Counted from the first letter of the stretch, positions 8,748-19,849 are shown. The stretch: DNA of 64,000 nt from Methanogenium cariaci JCM 10550 (GCF_001315945.1 NZ_BBBG01000001.1:186001-250000), one strand, 5' to 3'. Notes: a model not told the origin generated them from the letters alone. A program made the numbers and translations.

Positions 8748-11198
8748 ATGAAAAATGATGTCTGGAAACGATCCCTCGTTTTCATTGCGATTGTATGGAT
8801 TGGCATTGCTTCTGCACATGCGTGGCAGATTGAGAAGATAAATGCCGGAGGAAATGATACTGGCTGGGGCATTTCGCTGGCACTGGATTCAGGTGGGACT
8901 CCTCATGTCAGCACCTATGACATAGAATCATTCGAACTGAAGCATGTATGGAAGAGCAGTTCTGGGTGGGTTGACGAGACCATTGACGGTGGAGGGTATG
9001 CGATAGGAATGTCAATTGCTGTCAGAGGGGGATAATTTCCCTTCTGTCTGTTATTCATTGAGGAATTTCACCGATAAAAATGATCGTATTCTGAAATATG
9101 CCTGGAAGGACAATATTGGGTGGCATACTGAGACGATCGATGAAAATGGCGACCGTGTCGGATACTCTTCCCTTGCAATCGACAGTGATGATAATCCCCA
9201 CCTTAGTTATTATAATCCAGAAGAGAATGAACTCCGGTATGCTTGGAAGGATGTATCAGGCTGGCACATTGAAATGTTTGATGATGTCGGTTATGCCTGC
9301 TATACTTCCCTTGCTCTTGATGATGATGGATATCCCCCCCATATCAGCTACAGTGAAGGTGGTGTTGATGAAGTACGATATGCCTGTAAAGATGCAGCAG
9401 GCTGGCATATTGAGACTTTTGACACCGTAGATGCGATATATACATCCCTCTCTCTTGACAGCGCAGGGTATCCACATGTCAGTTATGTCCTCAACGGTGA
9501 GAAGTATTTGAAATATGCCTGGAAAGACGCATCCGGATGGCATTCAGAACGGGTTGTAGGGGGGGGATGTGGGACCGATGAGGGTTGTCTCTGGGAAGTT
9601 CACTCTCTTGCACTTGGTGGGAATGATATGCCCCCCATATCAGTTATTGCAGAAGTGGAGTCGAAGATTTAATGTATGCCTGGAAAAACGCATCCGGATG
9701 GCAAACTGAAATCGTTGACAATATTGGTTGGGTTGGAATGTTTAATGATCTTTTTGTGGATGAAAATAACATTCCCCCCCACATCTGCTATCTTGATGAA
9801 GAAACCTCAGAACTGAAATATGCCATATGGAGCCCAAAAACTCCGGTTGAACCTTCGGATGCATGGCATACTACAATTGTTGACGGTTCTGTCTCGACAT
9901 TAGCCGCATCAATCGCTCTTGATGCAAATGATTGCCCACACATCGCCTATCATGACTACACGAATGGTGACCTTAAATATGCATGGAATACCTGCACCAG
10001 ATGGCAAACAGAAATTGCAGACAGCACAGGAAATTCCGGAAGAATGTCTTCAATTGCACTGGATGCAAGTGGAAATCCTCATATAAGTTATTATGATCAT
10101 GACAGACGTGATCTGAGATATGCCTGGAAAGACAGCTCCGGGTGGCACACCAGTATCGTGGATAGTGATGGAATGGTTGGTTTTTATACCTCTATTGCCA
10201 TCGACGCGGATGGAAATCCCTGCATCAGTTATCAGCATTCCGGCCTTGGGCAGCTAAGGTATGCCTGGAAAGATGCATCTGGCTGGCACATTGACGTTAT
10301 CTGCAGTGGACAGTCTACCTCGCTGGCACTTGACAGCAACGATAACCCTGTCATTGGCTTCATTAGGGGGGGTGATACTATCTCTTACGCTTGGAAAGAC
10401 AGCTCCGGGTGGCACACTGAAAATGTTGGCTCAGCACGGTTTGATATGTCAAGAATTTCTCTTGCCCTGACAAACAGTGATATGCCCTGCATCAGTTACT
10501 ACACCAGTGATAGAAAGTTGGGATATGCTTGGGAGGATGTATCTGGCTGGCATGTAGAAACTGTTGATAAAGAGCGTGGTAAGGGTTTTTCCTCTTCTCT
10601 TGACCTTGATGGTGATGGAAATCCGCACATTTTGTATTATGATTCCCTTCATGCAAATATGAAATATGCCTGGAAGGATTTCACAGGTTGGAATAATGAA
10701 TCGATCACTCCCGAAGGATACGGAGGATCTGATCTCTCTCTTGCTCTTGACTCTGCAGGCACTCCTCATATCAGTTATCGGGGGACACGGTCTCGAATAC
10801 GCATGGCGGGGGGAACCGTCACCCGGTTGCAAAAGATGACGAGTATTCCACCTGGAGGAATCTAACACTCGATATCCTTGCTCCCGGTGTGCTTGAAAAT
10901 GACATTGATCCGAGTACGAATTCTCTCGAAGCAATGCTGATGTCGGGCACGGCACATGGAAACGTGACACTCCACATGAACGGATCCTTTGTGTATGTGC
11001 CGGATGCAGGATACATTGGATCAGATTTTTTCACATATGTGGCATATGATGGTGAATTGTCCAGTCAGGAAGCAACTGTCTTTCTGATAATTTATGATAA
11101 ATCTATTCCCACTCCTGAATTCCCCCTCTGTTCAGCGTTTGTGTGCGCTGGTGTGTGTTGGAGTCACTGCGCTCTTATTGAGACGGAAAAAAGACTAA
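8748..11198 (+). CDS. Secreted propeller-like repeat protein with cadherin-like domain and PEF-CTERM tail
   Basis: ATG 8748 follows GGAGGT at 8732. Residues 1-25 form a signal peptide (positive start, FIAIVWIGIASAHA). Then come about 13 repeats of some 47 residues with the pattern YAWKD-x-SGWH-x-E..SLALD..G-x-PHISY, typical of beta-propeller-type blades. A second domain (about 10870-11090) reads VLENDIDP..HGNVTLHMNGSFVYVP..GYIGSDFFTY, the cadherin-like/tandem-95 pattern. The end has T-P-E-F-P, a hydrophobic stretch (ALVCVGVTALLL) and RRKKD, the PEF-CTERM signal cut by archaeosortase. Frame slips near 9030, 9635, 10785-10860 and 11125. Probably anchored outside the cell; ligand unknown. Confidence 0.75.
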
Positions 11199-11264
11199 AG
11201 AGTGATAGACCTCTTCAATTACTATTTTTTTGATGGTTTCCGGATCCTAAAAAAGGATATTATC

Positions 11265-12541
11265 TCACCGTCGCCGCACCCGCACCGACTCCGCATGGGC
11301 ATGCAGCCCTTCGGCATCGGCAAGGGTCTCGACAATATCGCCAATCGCTTCCAGCCCGTCCCGGTCGATCATCTGGATGGTCGAGGTCTTGCAGAAGTGA
11401 TCCACATTCAGCCTGAATACATGCGGGCGTATCCTGCCGTAGGGAGCACGTGGTTGGTGCCGGAGGCATAGTCCCCGCAGGCAACCGCGGTGAAGGGCCC
11501 GGCGAAGATGGAACCTGCGTTCTCGATTTTCGAGAGCACGGCAAAGGTGTCTGCCACCTGGATGGAGAGGTGTTCCGGGGCAATCTCGTTCATCAGGTCG
11601 ATGGCCTCGTCCAGCGTCTCTGCGATGATATAACCGGAGTTATCCAGTGCTTTTTGGATAATCTCCTGACGCGGACTCTGTGCAAACATCCGGGCCACTT
11701 CTGCTGATGCCGCCTCTGCGATTTTTGTATCGGTCGTGACAAGAATGCATGCCGCCTTCGGGTCATGCTCGGCCTGGGCGAGAATGTCTGCTGCAATATA
11801 CTCCGGTGTCGCGGTGCTGTCTGCGATGATGCCGATCTCTGAAGGCCCTGCCGGAAAGTCAATCTCCGCATGATCACGCAGGAGCATCTTTGCCGCGGTC
11901 ACATAGATATTCCCCGGCCCGACAATCTTCTGAACCGGTGCCACCGACTCGGTACCGAGGGCCATTGCGGCAATTGCCTGTGCTCCTCCCAGTCGGTATA
12001 TCTCAGAGACACCGGCGATATCAAGGGCCACCAAAGTCAGGGGGGGATGGATGGGTGGCGGCGTGCAGCAGCAGATCTCTTTGACCCCTGCCACCCGTGC
12101 GGGAATCGCCGTCATCAGGGCGGTGGACGGGTATGCGGCACGCCCGCCGGGGGGGACATAGGCGCCGATGCGGGAGAGCGCGGTCGTCTTCACCCCGAGG
12201 GTGATGCCGGGCTCCATCTCCTGCAGCCACATACCGGTGCGTTTCTGGAGCTCGTGGAACTGGGTGATCCGGGCCTCTGCCTCGATGAGACGTTCGGTGA
12301 TCTCGGTGTCGACCTCATCGTAGGCCGCCTCTATCTCCTCTTCGGTGACACGGAAATTTTCGATATCAATCCCGTCGAACCGGGCAGTCAGGTCACGCAG
12401 AGCGGCGTCCTTTCCCTCTTGCACCTCTTGGATGATTGCCTCAACCGGCTCACGTACCCCATCAATGTCGGACCGTCGGGACTGCACCCAGGCCCCGACC
12501 TGCAGCGGTTTTAACATATGGAAATGCGTTCGTTTCAACAT
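11265..12541 (-). CDS. hisD: Histidinol dehydrogenase (HisD)
   Basis: Last two oxidations of histidine synthesis. About 425 residues. Visible signatures: [61 protein letters not shown], zinc-ligand motif [10 protein letters not shown], and PEHLSIQ with the catalytic Glu-His. The last 45 residues ([12 protein letters not shown]..., ending VRVRRR at 11265) are in another frame, joined near 11435. The start may be ATG 12541 or the in-frame ATG at 12517; neither has a good ribosome binding site. Monocistronic here. Confidence 0.93.
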
Positions 12542-12569
12542 GCCATAATAGGGTACGTCCGGCAGATAT

Positions 12570-12593
12570 CCTGCCGCAGGAATCCCCGGCAGG
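12570..12593 (-). promoter_or_regulatory. Hairpin in the hisD leader
   Basis: CCTGCCG and CGGCAGG are separated by 10 bases, giving a 7-bp GC stem about 30 bases upstream of the hisD ATG. It may be a regulatory stem or an operator; nothing else supports a role. Confidence 0.25.
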
Positions 12594-12599
12594 CCGGTC

Positions 12600-13257
12600 G
12601 AATATGGTATATCAATTATGGTTGATATTTGAACAAATGTAAAGAGTTATATTCAGATACGCCCGATGCTCTGGTGAGGATATCTGAACCGGATGCCGAA
12701 GACCCTGCGGAAGGGGGGGACTTCGGGTATAGCAGGTACGACCGGCATAACTCCATACCTTATGCGCTTTCGTGCCTCCTGCAGATACCCTGGCCATTTA
12801 CGGGATACTCGCCCATACGCTCATTCAACGTATTCCCTCTCACTCCTCTGGCCGGGTCGTCTCTGGTGTTTTCCTCCCTCTTCCGCCCTGCATGAACCTG
12901 TGAATCCCCCATCCCCTTCATCCAATGTGGAATCATCAACTCTTCCGTATGGGAGCAAAAACCAATCTCAGGGACAGGGGGGGTTCACAACCTGCGGCCG
13001 TATCACAAGGTCCATTCTCCTGTATCCGATCCCCCCCTTTGTGGGACGGGACACCCACAGGGGGATATATACCGCTCCAGTGACACCACACTTTCCACAA
13101 ACCCGGTGAGCGGCCCAGGTGGTTCTTTTGCAATCAGGCGTAGTTCTTCCCAGCCTGAACCGGCCTGCTCATTCCGGCACTGTCCTTGGTGGCCTTCCGT
13201 CGTAGCGGATGTATTTGTGACATAGTGCACCCCCCCTGCGGCGGAACGCTCAGCCTT
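12600..13257. other. Gene-free stretch between hisD and the MOT1-like gene
   Basis: Short frames exist on both strands but none shows a family motif, and G/C tracts break them all. I looked for RNase P RNA and SRP RNA core motifs and did not find them. The hisD promoter must lie at its left end (AT-rich 12600-12650). It could hold an unrecognised RNA or a decayed gene. Confidence 0.4.
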
Positions 13258-14471
13258 CTACTTTTCCGTTTCATCTTCTGCCGCACGGCTCTTATCAGCG
13301 TCTGTTTCGGACCCGTTGCGTCTTTGATACCAGATGCGTCCCCCCCAGGCAAGGATCATGCCGATCACAAACGCGAGGGTGATGCTGCCCACAAAGGAGA
13401 TGACTGCATGATGCCGGTCACGGCGAGAGAGTCAGTTTTGGTTGCGTGAATGCCCAGTTCAATCGCCACGAACAGGAGGAGGGCACCGAATATGCCGGTG
13501 GGGGGGATGATGGAGAGCACGCCAGCTGATGCAAAGAAGATGGCAAAGGCAAGCAGGATGATGCCTGCGATGATATTTGCCCCCCCGCCGGTGCGTGCAC
13601 CGAAGCGGTACTGTCCGGCCATGCCGCCTGCGCCGTGGCACATGGGGGGGAAGCCGCCGAACGGAACCGAGACCAGATTCATCACCCCCCCGATGGTTGC
13701 GGAGAGGCGGTCTGGTTTTATTTCATGGCGGAAGAGGTCAAGGGTCAGCAGGGAGGTCGCAAGAATGGCATTGGTGATCGTGAGCGGCACCTGCGGGAGG
13801 ACAAGGTCGGTGAATGCCGGGAAGAAGACCTCCGGTGAGGGCAGAAAGAACGCAGGAAGAGCGGGGGGGATGGCGAACTCCGGCATACCGGTGATCAGAA
13901 TTCCCGCCCCCCCACACCGCCGAAGACCACAATAAGAGCAGAGATGTCCGGCACCCGGGTGTACTTCGCACCGACCCAGAAGAGGCCGATGACCAGCGTG
14001 GCCGCCGCAAACGGAATGATATCACCTGTTGCAAACCCGAAGGCCGAACGGAGCAGCAGAAGCGCCAGACCCGCCTGCACACCCCCGGATGACATTCTGC
14101 GGGATGTATCGTTTCAGTGCCTCCATCCATCGCATCATACCTGCCAAAAGAAAGAAGATACCGATGATGATGCCTGACGCGGCGATGATGTCATGCGTGA
14201 GAGATCCGGAAATCACCACCGCCCCCCCAACCGCCTTCATCGGTTCGATGGGCACCGGCAGGCGATAGTAGAACCCGGAAATGATGAACCAGAAAGCGAA
14301 AAAGAAGAGGATGTGACTGATATTCATATCTGACACGAGGGCCACCCCCCCGAAGACGATCGGAAGAATGGTCCCGAAGTCGCCCACCGACCCCCCCGCC
14401 GCCTCCCTCAACGTAAAGGCAGGTTTCGGGAGCTGGTCTGCAGTATCAGGGTGATGGTTCAGAATATTCAT
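13258..14471 (-). CDS. Putative sulfate/molybdate permease (MOT1-like)
   Basis: About 400 residues, roughly ten membrane segments. Near the N-terminus is GGSVGDFGTILPIVFG, then PVPIEPMKAVGGAVV, IPQNVIRGVQAGLALLLL and, late, a segment ending in FGGFPPMCHGAGGMAGQ. The G-D-x-G-T and P-M-K motifs are those of the MOT1 branch of sulfate-permease relatives, which includes known molybdate transporters. It lacks a STAS domain. The C-terminal 30 residues are polar and charged. Frame changes near 13410, 13905 and 14085. It faces away from the molybdenum-storage relative at 15673, with three small genes between, which favours molybdate or tungstate over sulfate; that is inference. Confidence 0.78.
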
Positions 14472-14579
14472 GTTGTCTCCGTCCCATTCACGGGATAGTC
14501 AGAAAAGTATCCCGTTTTTATGACGATAGGTATTGTGGTATCACGGTCCCTCTGCACTATTGTCAGGATGCCAGAACAG

Positions 14580-14951
14580 TTATGGCGCAGGGGGGGTCAC
14601 CGATGAGATCTTTGCCGCGAGTGCAGCAACTGTCCCTTCCCCCCCCAGCAGTGCGTTTGCCTCGTCGGGCATTGATTCCTTAATGATTTCCAGAAAGAGT
14701 AACGTGCCCTCATTCGTCGTTGAGATACCCACCCGTTCCTCTCTTCGGACCAGATTTTTATCCTCCATCGTGTCGAAGACTGGGAGGACATAGTAATGGG
14801 GGGGCACATCAAGATACCGGGCGAACCGACGGGCGGTGGGAAACCGGATTCTTGTTTCTTCTGCGGAATATTCAACAGAAATGCGCTGATCTTCCCGGAT
14901 AAGAATGTCAGCCGCTGCCTGAAAGAGTGCCGGTATGTTAAGTGACGCCAT
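14580..14951 (-). CDS. Conserved small protein, function unknown
   Basis: 123 residues in a single open frame, MASLNIPALFQAAADILI to SSVTPPAP. Charged and soluble, with predicted helices. The order RFARYLDVPPHYYVLPVF then a short RREERVGI beta-like stretch could be a winged-helix fold. That would suit a regulator of the neighbouring transporter, but no motif proves it. Same strand as the MOT1-like gene, 108 bases upstream of it. Confidence 0.6.
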   Translation of the reverse strand: MASLNIPALFQAAADILIREDQRISVEYSAEETRIRFPTARRFARYLDVPPHYYVLPVFDTMEDKNLVRREERVGISTTNEGTLLFLEIIKESMPDEANALLGGEGTVAALAAKISSVTPPAP

Positions 14952-14995
14952 AGAAGTATGCGGTATTTGGCAGGAAAAGAAAAAAAAGTTAGTGG

Positions 14996-15211
14996 TTAGT
15001 CCTTACCTTTCCCGGATTCTTTTGGATTCGGTTCGAGCATCACAATCTCTGCACCGATATCAGCAGAAATTATCTCCAGCTCCTTTTTCCGGAAATGGCC
15101 GGCTTCCATTTTCAGCTTCTCCTCTCCCTTTCCGGTGACCGCAACAACCTTGAACATGGGCTGATGCGCACCTTCTCCGACCTTCTGTCGTGGACGTACA
15201 TATATCTTCAT
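14996..15211 (-). CDS. Small MKIYVRPR-family protein A
   Basis: 71 residues starting MKIYVRPRQKVGEG, with a conserved core FKVVAVTGKGEEKL and ELEIISADIGAEIV. Paralogous to the next gene upstream (15268-15480): same MKIYVRPR start, same spacing to F-x-(V/I)-VA-(V/I)-TG-x-G and E-L-E-(I/M)-I. Function unknown. A short all-beta/alpha fold is likely. The pair reads toward the MOT1-like gene. GGAGGAGAAC sits just upstream of the ATG. Confidence 0.7.
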   Translation of the reverse strand: MKIYVRPRQKVGEGAHQPMFKVVAVTGKGEEKLKMEAGHFRKKELEIISADIGAEIVMLEPNPKESGKGKD

Positions 15212-15267
15212 GCTGTTCTCCTCCTCTCCTTCTGCGTGGAGACAGCCAAAAATAGGTGGGATAGTAT

Positions 15268-15489
15268 TTATTCTTTGTCGCCATCGGTGTGGCGGAAGGT
15301 TTCCATGTAGACCAGTGTTGCACCGGTGTCCTCTGCGATCATCTCGAGTTCGGATTTGCGGAGGCGCTTGGCCTGGAATTTGACTTTTTGTGTTCCTTCC
15401 CCGGTGATGGCAACAATCCTGAACTGCTGCTGGTCGACATCGTCATTGTTTCTGTTGCGTGGCCGCACGTAAATCTTCATTGTTTTCAC
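15268..15489 (-). CDS. Small MKIYVRPR-family protein B
   Basis: 71-74 residues; start is MKTMKIYVRPR (15489) or MKIYVRPR (15480), the latter matching its paralogue. Core FRIVAITGEGTQKVKFQAK and SELEMIAEDTGATLVY. First gene of the leftward group, with its promoter in the divergent gap 15490-15672 that also serves the kinase-fold gene on the other strand. Function unknown. Confidence 0.7.
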   Translation of the reverse strand: MKTMKIYVRPRNRNNDDVDQQQFRIVAITGEGTQKVKFQAKRLRKSELEMIAEDTGATLVYMETFRHTDGDKE

Positions 15490-15634
15490 ATCCTACAGTT
15501 GGTAAACATCTGTTATATCAACTGGTATATCCATATGTGTCCTGTCAGATAATATAAATGTATGTAATTTATCGGAGAGATGTGTATGTCTTTTTGGCGT
15601 TATTTTGTCTGTCTGACGAAAGAAAACGGGAAAC

Positions 15635-15664
15635 CTTTATTGATATACGGTTAATCTTTGGTGA
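15635..15664 (+). promoter_or_regulatory. Promoter and ribosome binding site of the molybdenum-storage relative
   Basis: TTTATTGATATA at about 15636-15647 is a TATA-like box. GGTGA at 15660-15664 lies 8 bases before ATG 15673, so the leader would be very short. Confidence 0.4.
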
Positions 15665-15672
15665 GTGAATTC

Positions 15673-16493
15673 ATGATAAAACGACGGGAGATAAAAAACA
15701 AATTACAGGGAGAGACACTGGTACGTAAATCCCTGGAGTATGGGGAGCATCAGGACCGGACCATACGGATTGCACCGAATCTGAATGTGGTCAAGATCGG
15801 CGGACACGGTACGGTTGACTTTGGTTCAACAGTGCTTTTGCCCCCCCTGCTTGATGAGATCCGGGAGCTCAAAGCAGAGCACGATATGCTTGTCGTGGTG
15901 GGCGGCGGTGTCCGTGTCCGTCATGTGATGGACATCGGCATTGACCTCGGCATGCCAACCGGGATTCTTGCAGAACTCTCCGGTGAAGTGAGCATCCAGA
16001 ATGCAAAGATGGTTGCGGCATTGCTCGCCGAAGATGGGGGTATCTGCGTTGAAGTGGACGATATCATGGATATTCCGATGCTGATGAAGATGGGCCTTCT
16101 GCCGATTATGGCGGGCACGCCACCCTACAGTTACTTTGAAGAACCCTCCCCCCCGGCACCTTCATCCCGCAGCACCGGACCGATACGGGAGCATTCCTCG
16201 CCGCAGAGGTGATCGGGGGGGCAAAGTCATGTATCCTGCTGAAGAATGTCGACGGCCTCTTCACCGAAAATCCGTTTGTCAACCCTGAGGCAGAGCTTAT
16301 CAAGGAGATCACGGCCAAAGACTTGCTCGCGATGAATCTGGACGATATGGTGCTGGAGCGCAAGGTCGTCGAACTGTTGATGCATGCAAAAAATATCCGG
16401 GAGATACGTATCATCAACGGGCATGAACGCGGCAATCTGGTACGTGCCCTCAACGGTGAAAACCCCCCCGGCACGCTGATCACCGCGGATTAA
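15673..16493 (+). CDS. Amino-acid-kinase-fold protein related to molybdenum storage protein
   Basis: About 270 residues. VVKIGGHGTVDFG begins the nucleotide-binding core, then LVVVGGGVRVRHVMDIGIDLG, IPQHRTDTGAFLAAEVIGGA (second frame), ILLKNVDGLFTENP and the ending NGHERGNLVRALNGE-PGTLITAD. The His-Arg-Thr-Asp-x-G-x-F-L segment and the ending closely follow what I recall of the MoSto subunits, which store polymolybdate or tungstate with ATP. It is shorter in the middle than bacterial UMP kinase, PyrH. One frame change near 16150. Storage of Mo/W for formylmethanofuran and formate dehydrogenases would fit a methanogen; a uridylate kinase role cannot be excluded. Confidence 0.7.
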
Positions 16494-16616
16494 ATCCGCA
16501 ATCTCTTTTTTTGCTGTGACTACCGGTATCCGGTCTGCCACAGGATCGTTTCAGCCACCGGACAGCGGGTGCAAAGAGGTGACTTTTACCATCTGGGGGG
16601 GGATAACATATGGACA

Positions 16617-17403
16617 ATGAAGGTAACCGTCCTTGCGAGCGGCAGTAAAGGAAACAGCGTCTATATTGAAGGGTCCGGGGGGGGTGCCCTTCTGGTGGAT
16701 GCCGGCATCAGCAGCCGCCGTATCCGGTCATCTGTTGAGGCCTGCAAAGGAGATATCTCCCGTGTGGAAGGGCTCTGTATCACCCACGAGCACTCCGATC
16801 ACATCCGGGGCATCGATGTCCTCACCCGCCAGTGTCCAATGACCGTCTTTGGCACCGGGGGCACGCTTGCCGGGGGTGAAAGAAACCCTGAAATCACCGG
16901 GCACCGCCTCTCTTTCCCGGGTTCTGCCGGGAGAGGCGTTTGATACCGGCACGTTCTCGGTGACCCCCCCGTTCTCCACCTTCCATGACGCAGCAGACCC
17001 GACCGGGTTCTGCATATCAGACGGTGAGGTGACCGTGGGTGTCTGCACCGATACCGGGATGGTGACGTCTGCAATGATGCCCTGCCTCTCCCGCTGTGAT
17101 GCCCTCGTCCTCGAAAGCAACCACTGCCCGGTGATGCTTGAAAACGGGCCCTATCCGGAATTTCTGAAACAGCGGATTGCCGACAAAAACCGGGGGGGTC
17201 ACCTCTCCAACCAGGCGGCGTCCAATGTGTTGAGTGAACTCTGCCCGGATCTCTCGGTGGCGGTGCTGGCCCACCTCTCGGAGAAGAACAATACACCGGA
17301 GAAGGCCCTTCTGACCGCCCGTGAGACCCTCTCCTCCTCTTCTCATGACGTAACACTGGAAGTCGGCCTTCAGCATGCCGTGACCCGGACCATTGAGGTG
17401 TGA
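16617..17403 (+). CDS. Metallo-beta-lactamase-fold hydrolase (YycJ/WalJ-like)
   Basis: About 260 residues. Starts MKVTVLASGSKGNSVYIE, with metal motif ITHEHSDHIRG (HxHxDH), then VGVCTDTGMVT (metal Asp), ALVLESNHCPVML and VLAHLSEKNNTPE with the late His. This layout is that of the YycJ-type single-domain nucleases/phosphodiesterases. Frame change near 16860-16890. It ends 4 bases before the DNA ligase start, suggesting co-transcription and a DNA-processing link. Confidence 0.82.
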
Positions 17404-17407
17404 AGAG

Positions 17408-19089
17408 ATGTCGATGGAATTTCAGGAATTCTCCCGGATCTGTGAGACGCTGGAACAGACTCCGGGCAGACTTGCGATGACCGCTTTTGTCCGGGACGCA
17501 CTCTCCACTCTGGATGAGGCGGACATTCCGCTTTTCATCCGCTACCTGATGGGGGGGCGGCCCTTCCCTGACTGGAGTCAGGAGAAGATCGGTGTCGGGC
17601 CGGGGGGGAGTGTCTACGACGCGGTGGCCTATGTGGCAGGCAGAAATCGCCGGGCGGTTGTCAGTGCCATCAACCGCAGCGGGGATCCCGGCAAATCGGT
17701 CGAGTCTCTGCTTGCAAAAAAAGAGCAGACGTCATTTTTTTCCGAGTCCCTGACCCTCGCTGACATCGGACGTGACTTCACGCTCCTTGCCGCAACCGGC
17801 GGCAACAAGTCCCAGAAAGAGAAGGACCGGGTACTGCGCAGGCTCTTTGCGAACGCCTCCCCCCCTCTTGAAGGGCGGTATCTTGCCCGCCTGCTTCTGG
17901 GGGGGGAACTGAGAATCGGCATCGGCGAAGGAACGATGCGGGATGCCATAGCAGCTGCCTTCGGGGTCAGTTCTGCTGCCGTGGAGCATGCCGGTCAGGC
18001 GGCAAACGACCTTGGTGAGGTGGCCCTTATCGCACGCAAAGGAGAGGCTGCCTTACATGAGGTTCATATCGAACCGTTCCGGCCGCTGAAGATGATGCTT
18101 GCCAAACAGGGAACGGTGACCGATATGCTTGATGGGGGGGTGGGGGGGGTTCTTGCAGCCGAATACAAATATGACGGCACCCGGTTTCAGTTCCATAAGC
18201 GGGACGGCATATGCCGGATGTACTCCCGGAGACTGGAGGAGGTGACCCATGCCATCCCCCCCGATGTCGTCGCCATGCTTGATGCGGCCACATCGCATGA
18301 CGTCATCCTTGACGGGGGGGAGGTCATCGCCGTTCGTGACGGCCGTCCCCCTGCCCTTCCAGTATGTGCTCCGCCGGTTCCGGCGCAAACATGACATCGC
18401 TTCACACATTGAGGAGATCACTCTCGTCCCCAATATCTTCGACATCCTCTGGCTTGACGGTGAGACACTCATTGACCTGCCCTTTGCCGAGCGCAGAGAG
18501 CGCCTTGCGGCAGCCGTTTCCGACACCTATGTCGCCCCCCCAGCTCATGAGCGGGGGGGATGAGGATGAGATTGATGTCCTCTACCGTACGGCCCTCGAC
18601 GACGGGCATGAAGGTATCATGATCAAAGATCCCCCCCGCTCCCCCCCGTATACGCCGGGTGTCCGGGGCAAATTCTGGGTGAAGATAAAACCGGCGGTGG
18701 ACACCATTGACCTGGTGGTCACCGGTGCGGAGTGGGGTGAAGGAAAACGGGCCCATATCTTCGGGTCATTCCTCCTTTCCTGTCTGGGTGAAGACGGCTC
18801 GTTTATCCCTCTCTCCAAGGTGGCGACCGGATTTTCGGATGAGGCCCTGCAGGAGATGTATGCGGCCCTCTCCGGTCTGGTTATTTCAGAGGAAGGAAAG
18901 CAGGTCCACGTTGAACCACAGATTGTGGTGGAAGTCGGATATGCGGAAGTGCAGAAGAGTCCCAGTTACGCCGGTGGGTTTGCCCTCCGGTTCCCCCGTT
19001 TCATCCGTCTCAGGGATGATAAAAGCCCGGATGAGATTGAATCCCTCCGGATGATTGAAGAACGGTTTACTGCGCAGTCCGCTCGGTGA
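17408..19089 (+). CDS. lig: ATP-dependent DNA ligase (Lig)
   Basis: Seals nicks in replication and repair. About 550 residues. The N-terminal DNA-binding domain comes first. [15 protein letters not shown] carries the adenylated lysine (motif I), followed by [12 protein letters not shown] (III), [12 protein letters not shown] (IIIa), EGIMIKDP (IV) and [24 protein letters not shown] (V). The OB-fold end reads [18 protein letters not shown]. Length and motifs are those of archaeal LigA. GAGGTG at 17395-17400 fixes ATG 17408. Frame slips near 18345 and 18540. Overlaps the convergent membrane gene by 23 bases. Confidence 0.94.
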
Positions 19090-19849
19090 GGGTGACGAAG
19101 CGGTAGACCTGCCGCTCCCGGTCCCCCTTCGACATAGGCATAGTAGTCATCCCCGGTGCACAGAGTTTGCCAAAGTCCACCTCCCCCCCCGTGAAATCGG
19201 TGTATTTGATCATCATCAGGGTTCCATTTTTTGTCTCCAGACAGATTTTTCCGTCTGATAGGGGTTCCTTTGTTTCCCAGTCCGTGACACGGAACGCAAT
19301 TCCGCTGTTGTCCATTCTCTCCCTGCTCACCTCCGTCTCCATCTCCGGAGGGGGCCCGGATATGATAGGATTCATCATCTTTTACGATTTCTGTCGGTTC
19401 CTGCACAAAGATCATGATGTAGAATCCGACCAGATAGAGCAGGAGGCCTGCCGCACCGACGATGATGATGCCAAAGACAATTTCCGGGAAGTAGTACCGG
19501 AATATCTGAACAACATAGGCGAATACATCTGTCGCCACATAGGTTCAATGAGCACAATAAAGTCTGTTATCAGGAGCAGTGTCCCGACAGTCAGGTAGAG
19601 AATGGCAAGAATCAGCGCAACATTCCTCGCGACCGGGTTCACTTTTGTCCGCCGGGCGTTTCTCTTACCGATAACGTAGAAGATACCGATGAAGACGGCC
19701 ACCAGGATGAGTGCCGCAATCATGATCTGCAGATACTGGTTTGCGCTCAGACCATCGTAGATTCGCTGTACTCCCGCTGCCTGGACCGGCATAACAAGCG
19801 CTGATGCCACCCCGGAGCCAAACAGTGTTCCCCCCCAACACATATTCAT
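19067..19849 (-). CDS. Membrane protein of unknown function
   Basis: About 255 residues once joined. A signal-like N-terminus ([12 protein letters not shown]) is followed by three hydrophobic helices: [38 protein letters not shown] and [20 protein letters not shown]. The C-terminal domain is soluble, starting [20 protein letters not shown] and ending TLTERTAQ at 19067. Frame changes near 19545 and 19385. The exact start is uncertain because a 7-G tract lies in codons 4-6. No family recognised. Confidence 0.6.

Noticed and set aside
8748-10865. The repeats at 9-10.8 kb as a DNA repeat array or CRISPR-like element.
   Set aside because: The repetition is at protein level with about 140-base period and variable codons, inside one exported protein.
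12693-13109. 138-residue plus-strand frame in the hisD upstream gap.
   Set aside because: Proline, arginine and serine-rich composition typical of a chance frame; no motif, and a G tract interrupts it.
13003-13257. RNase P RNA or SRP RNA in the 12.6-13.25 kb gap.
   Set aside because: I looked for the conserved core motifs of both RNAs on both strands and did not find them.
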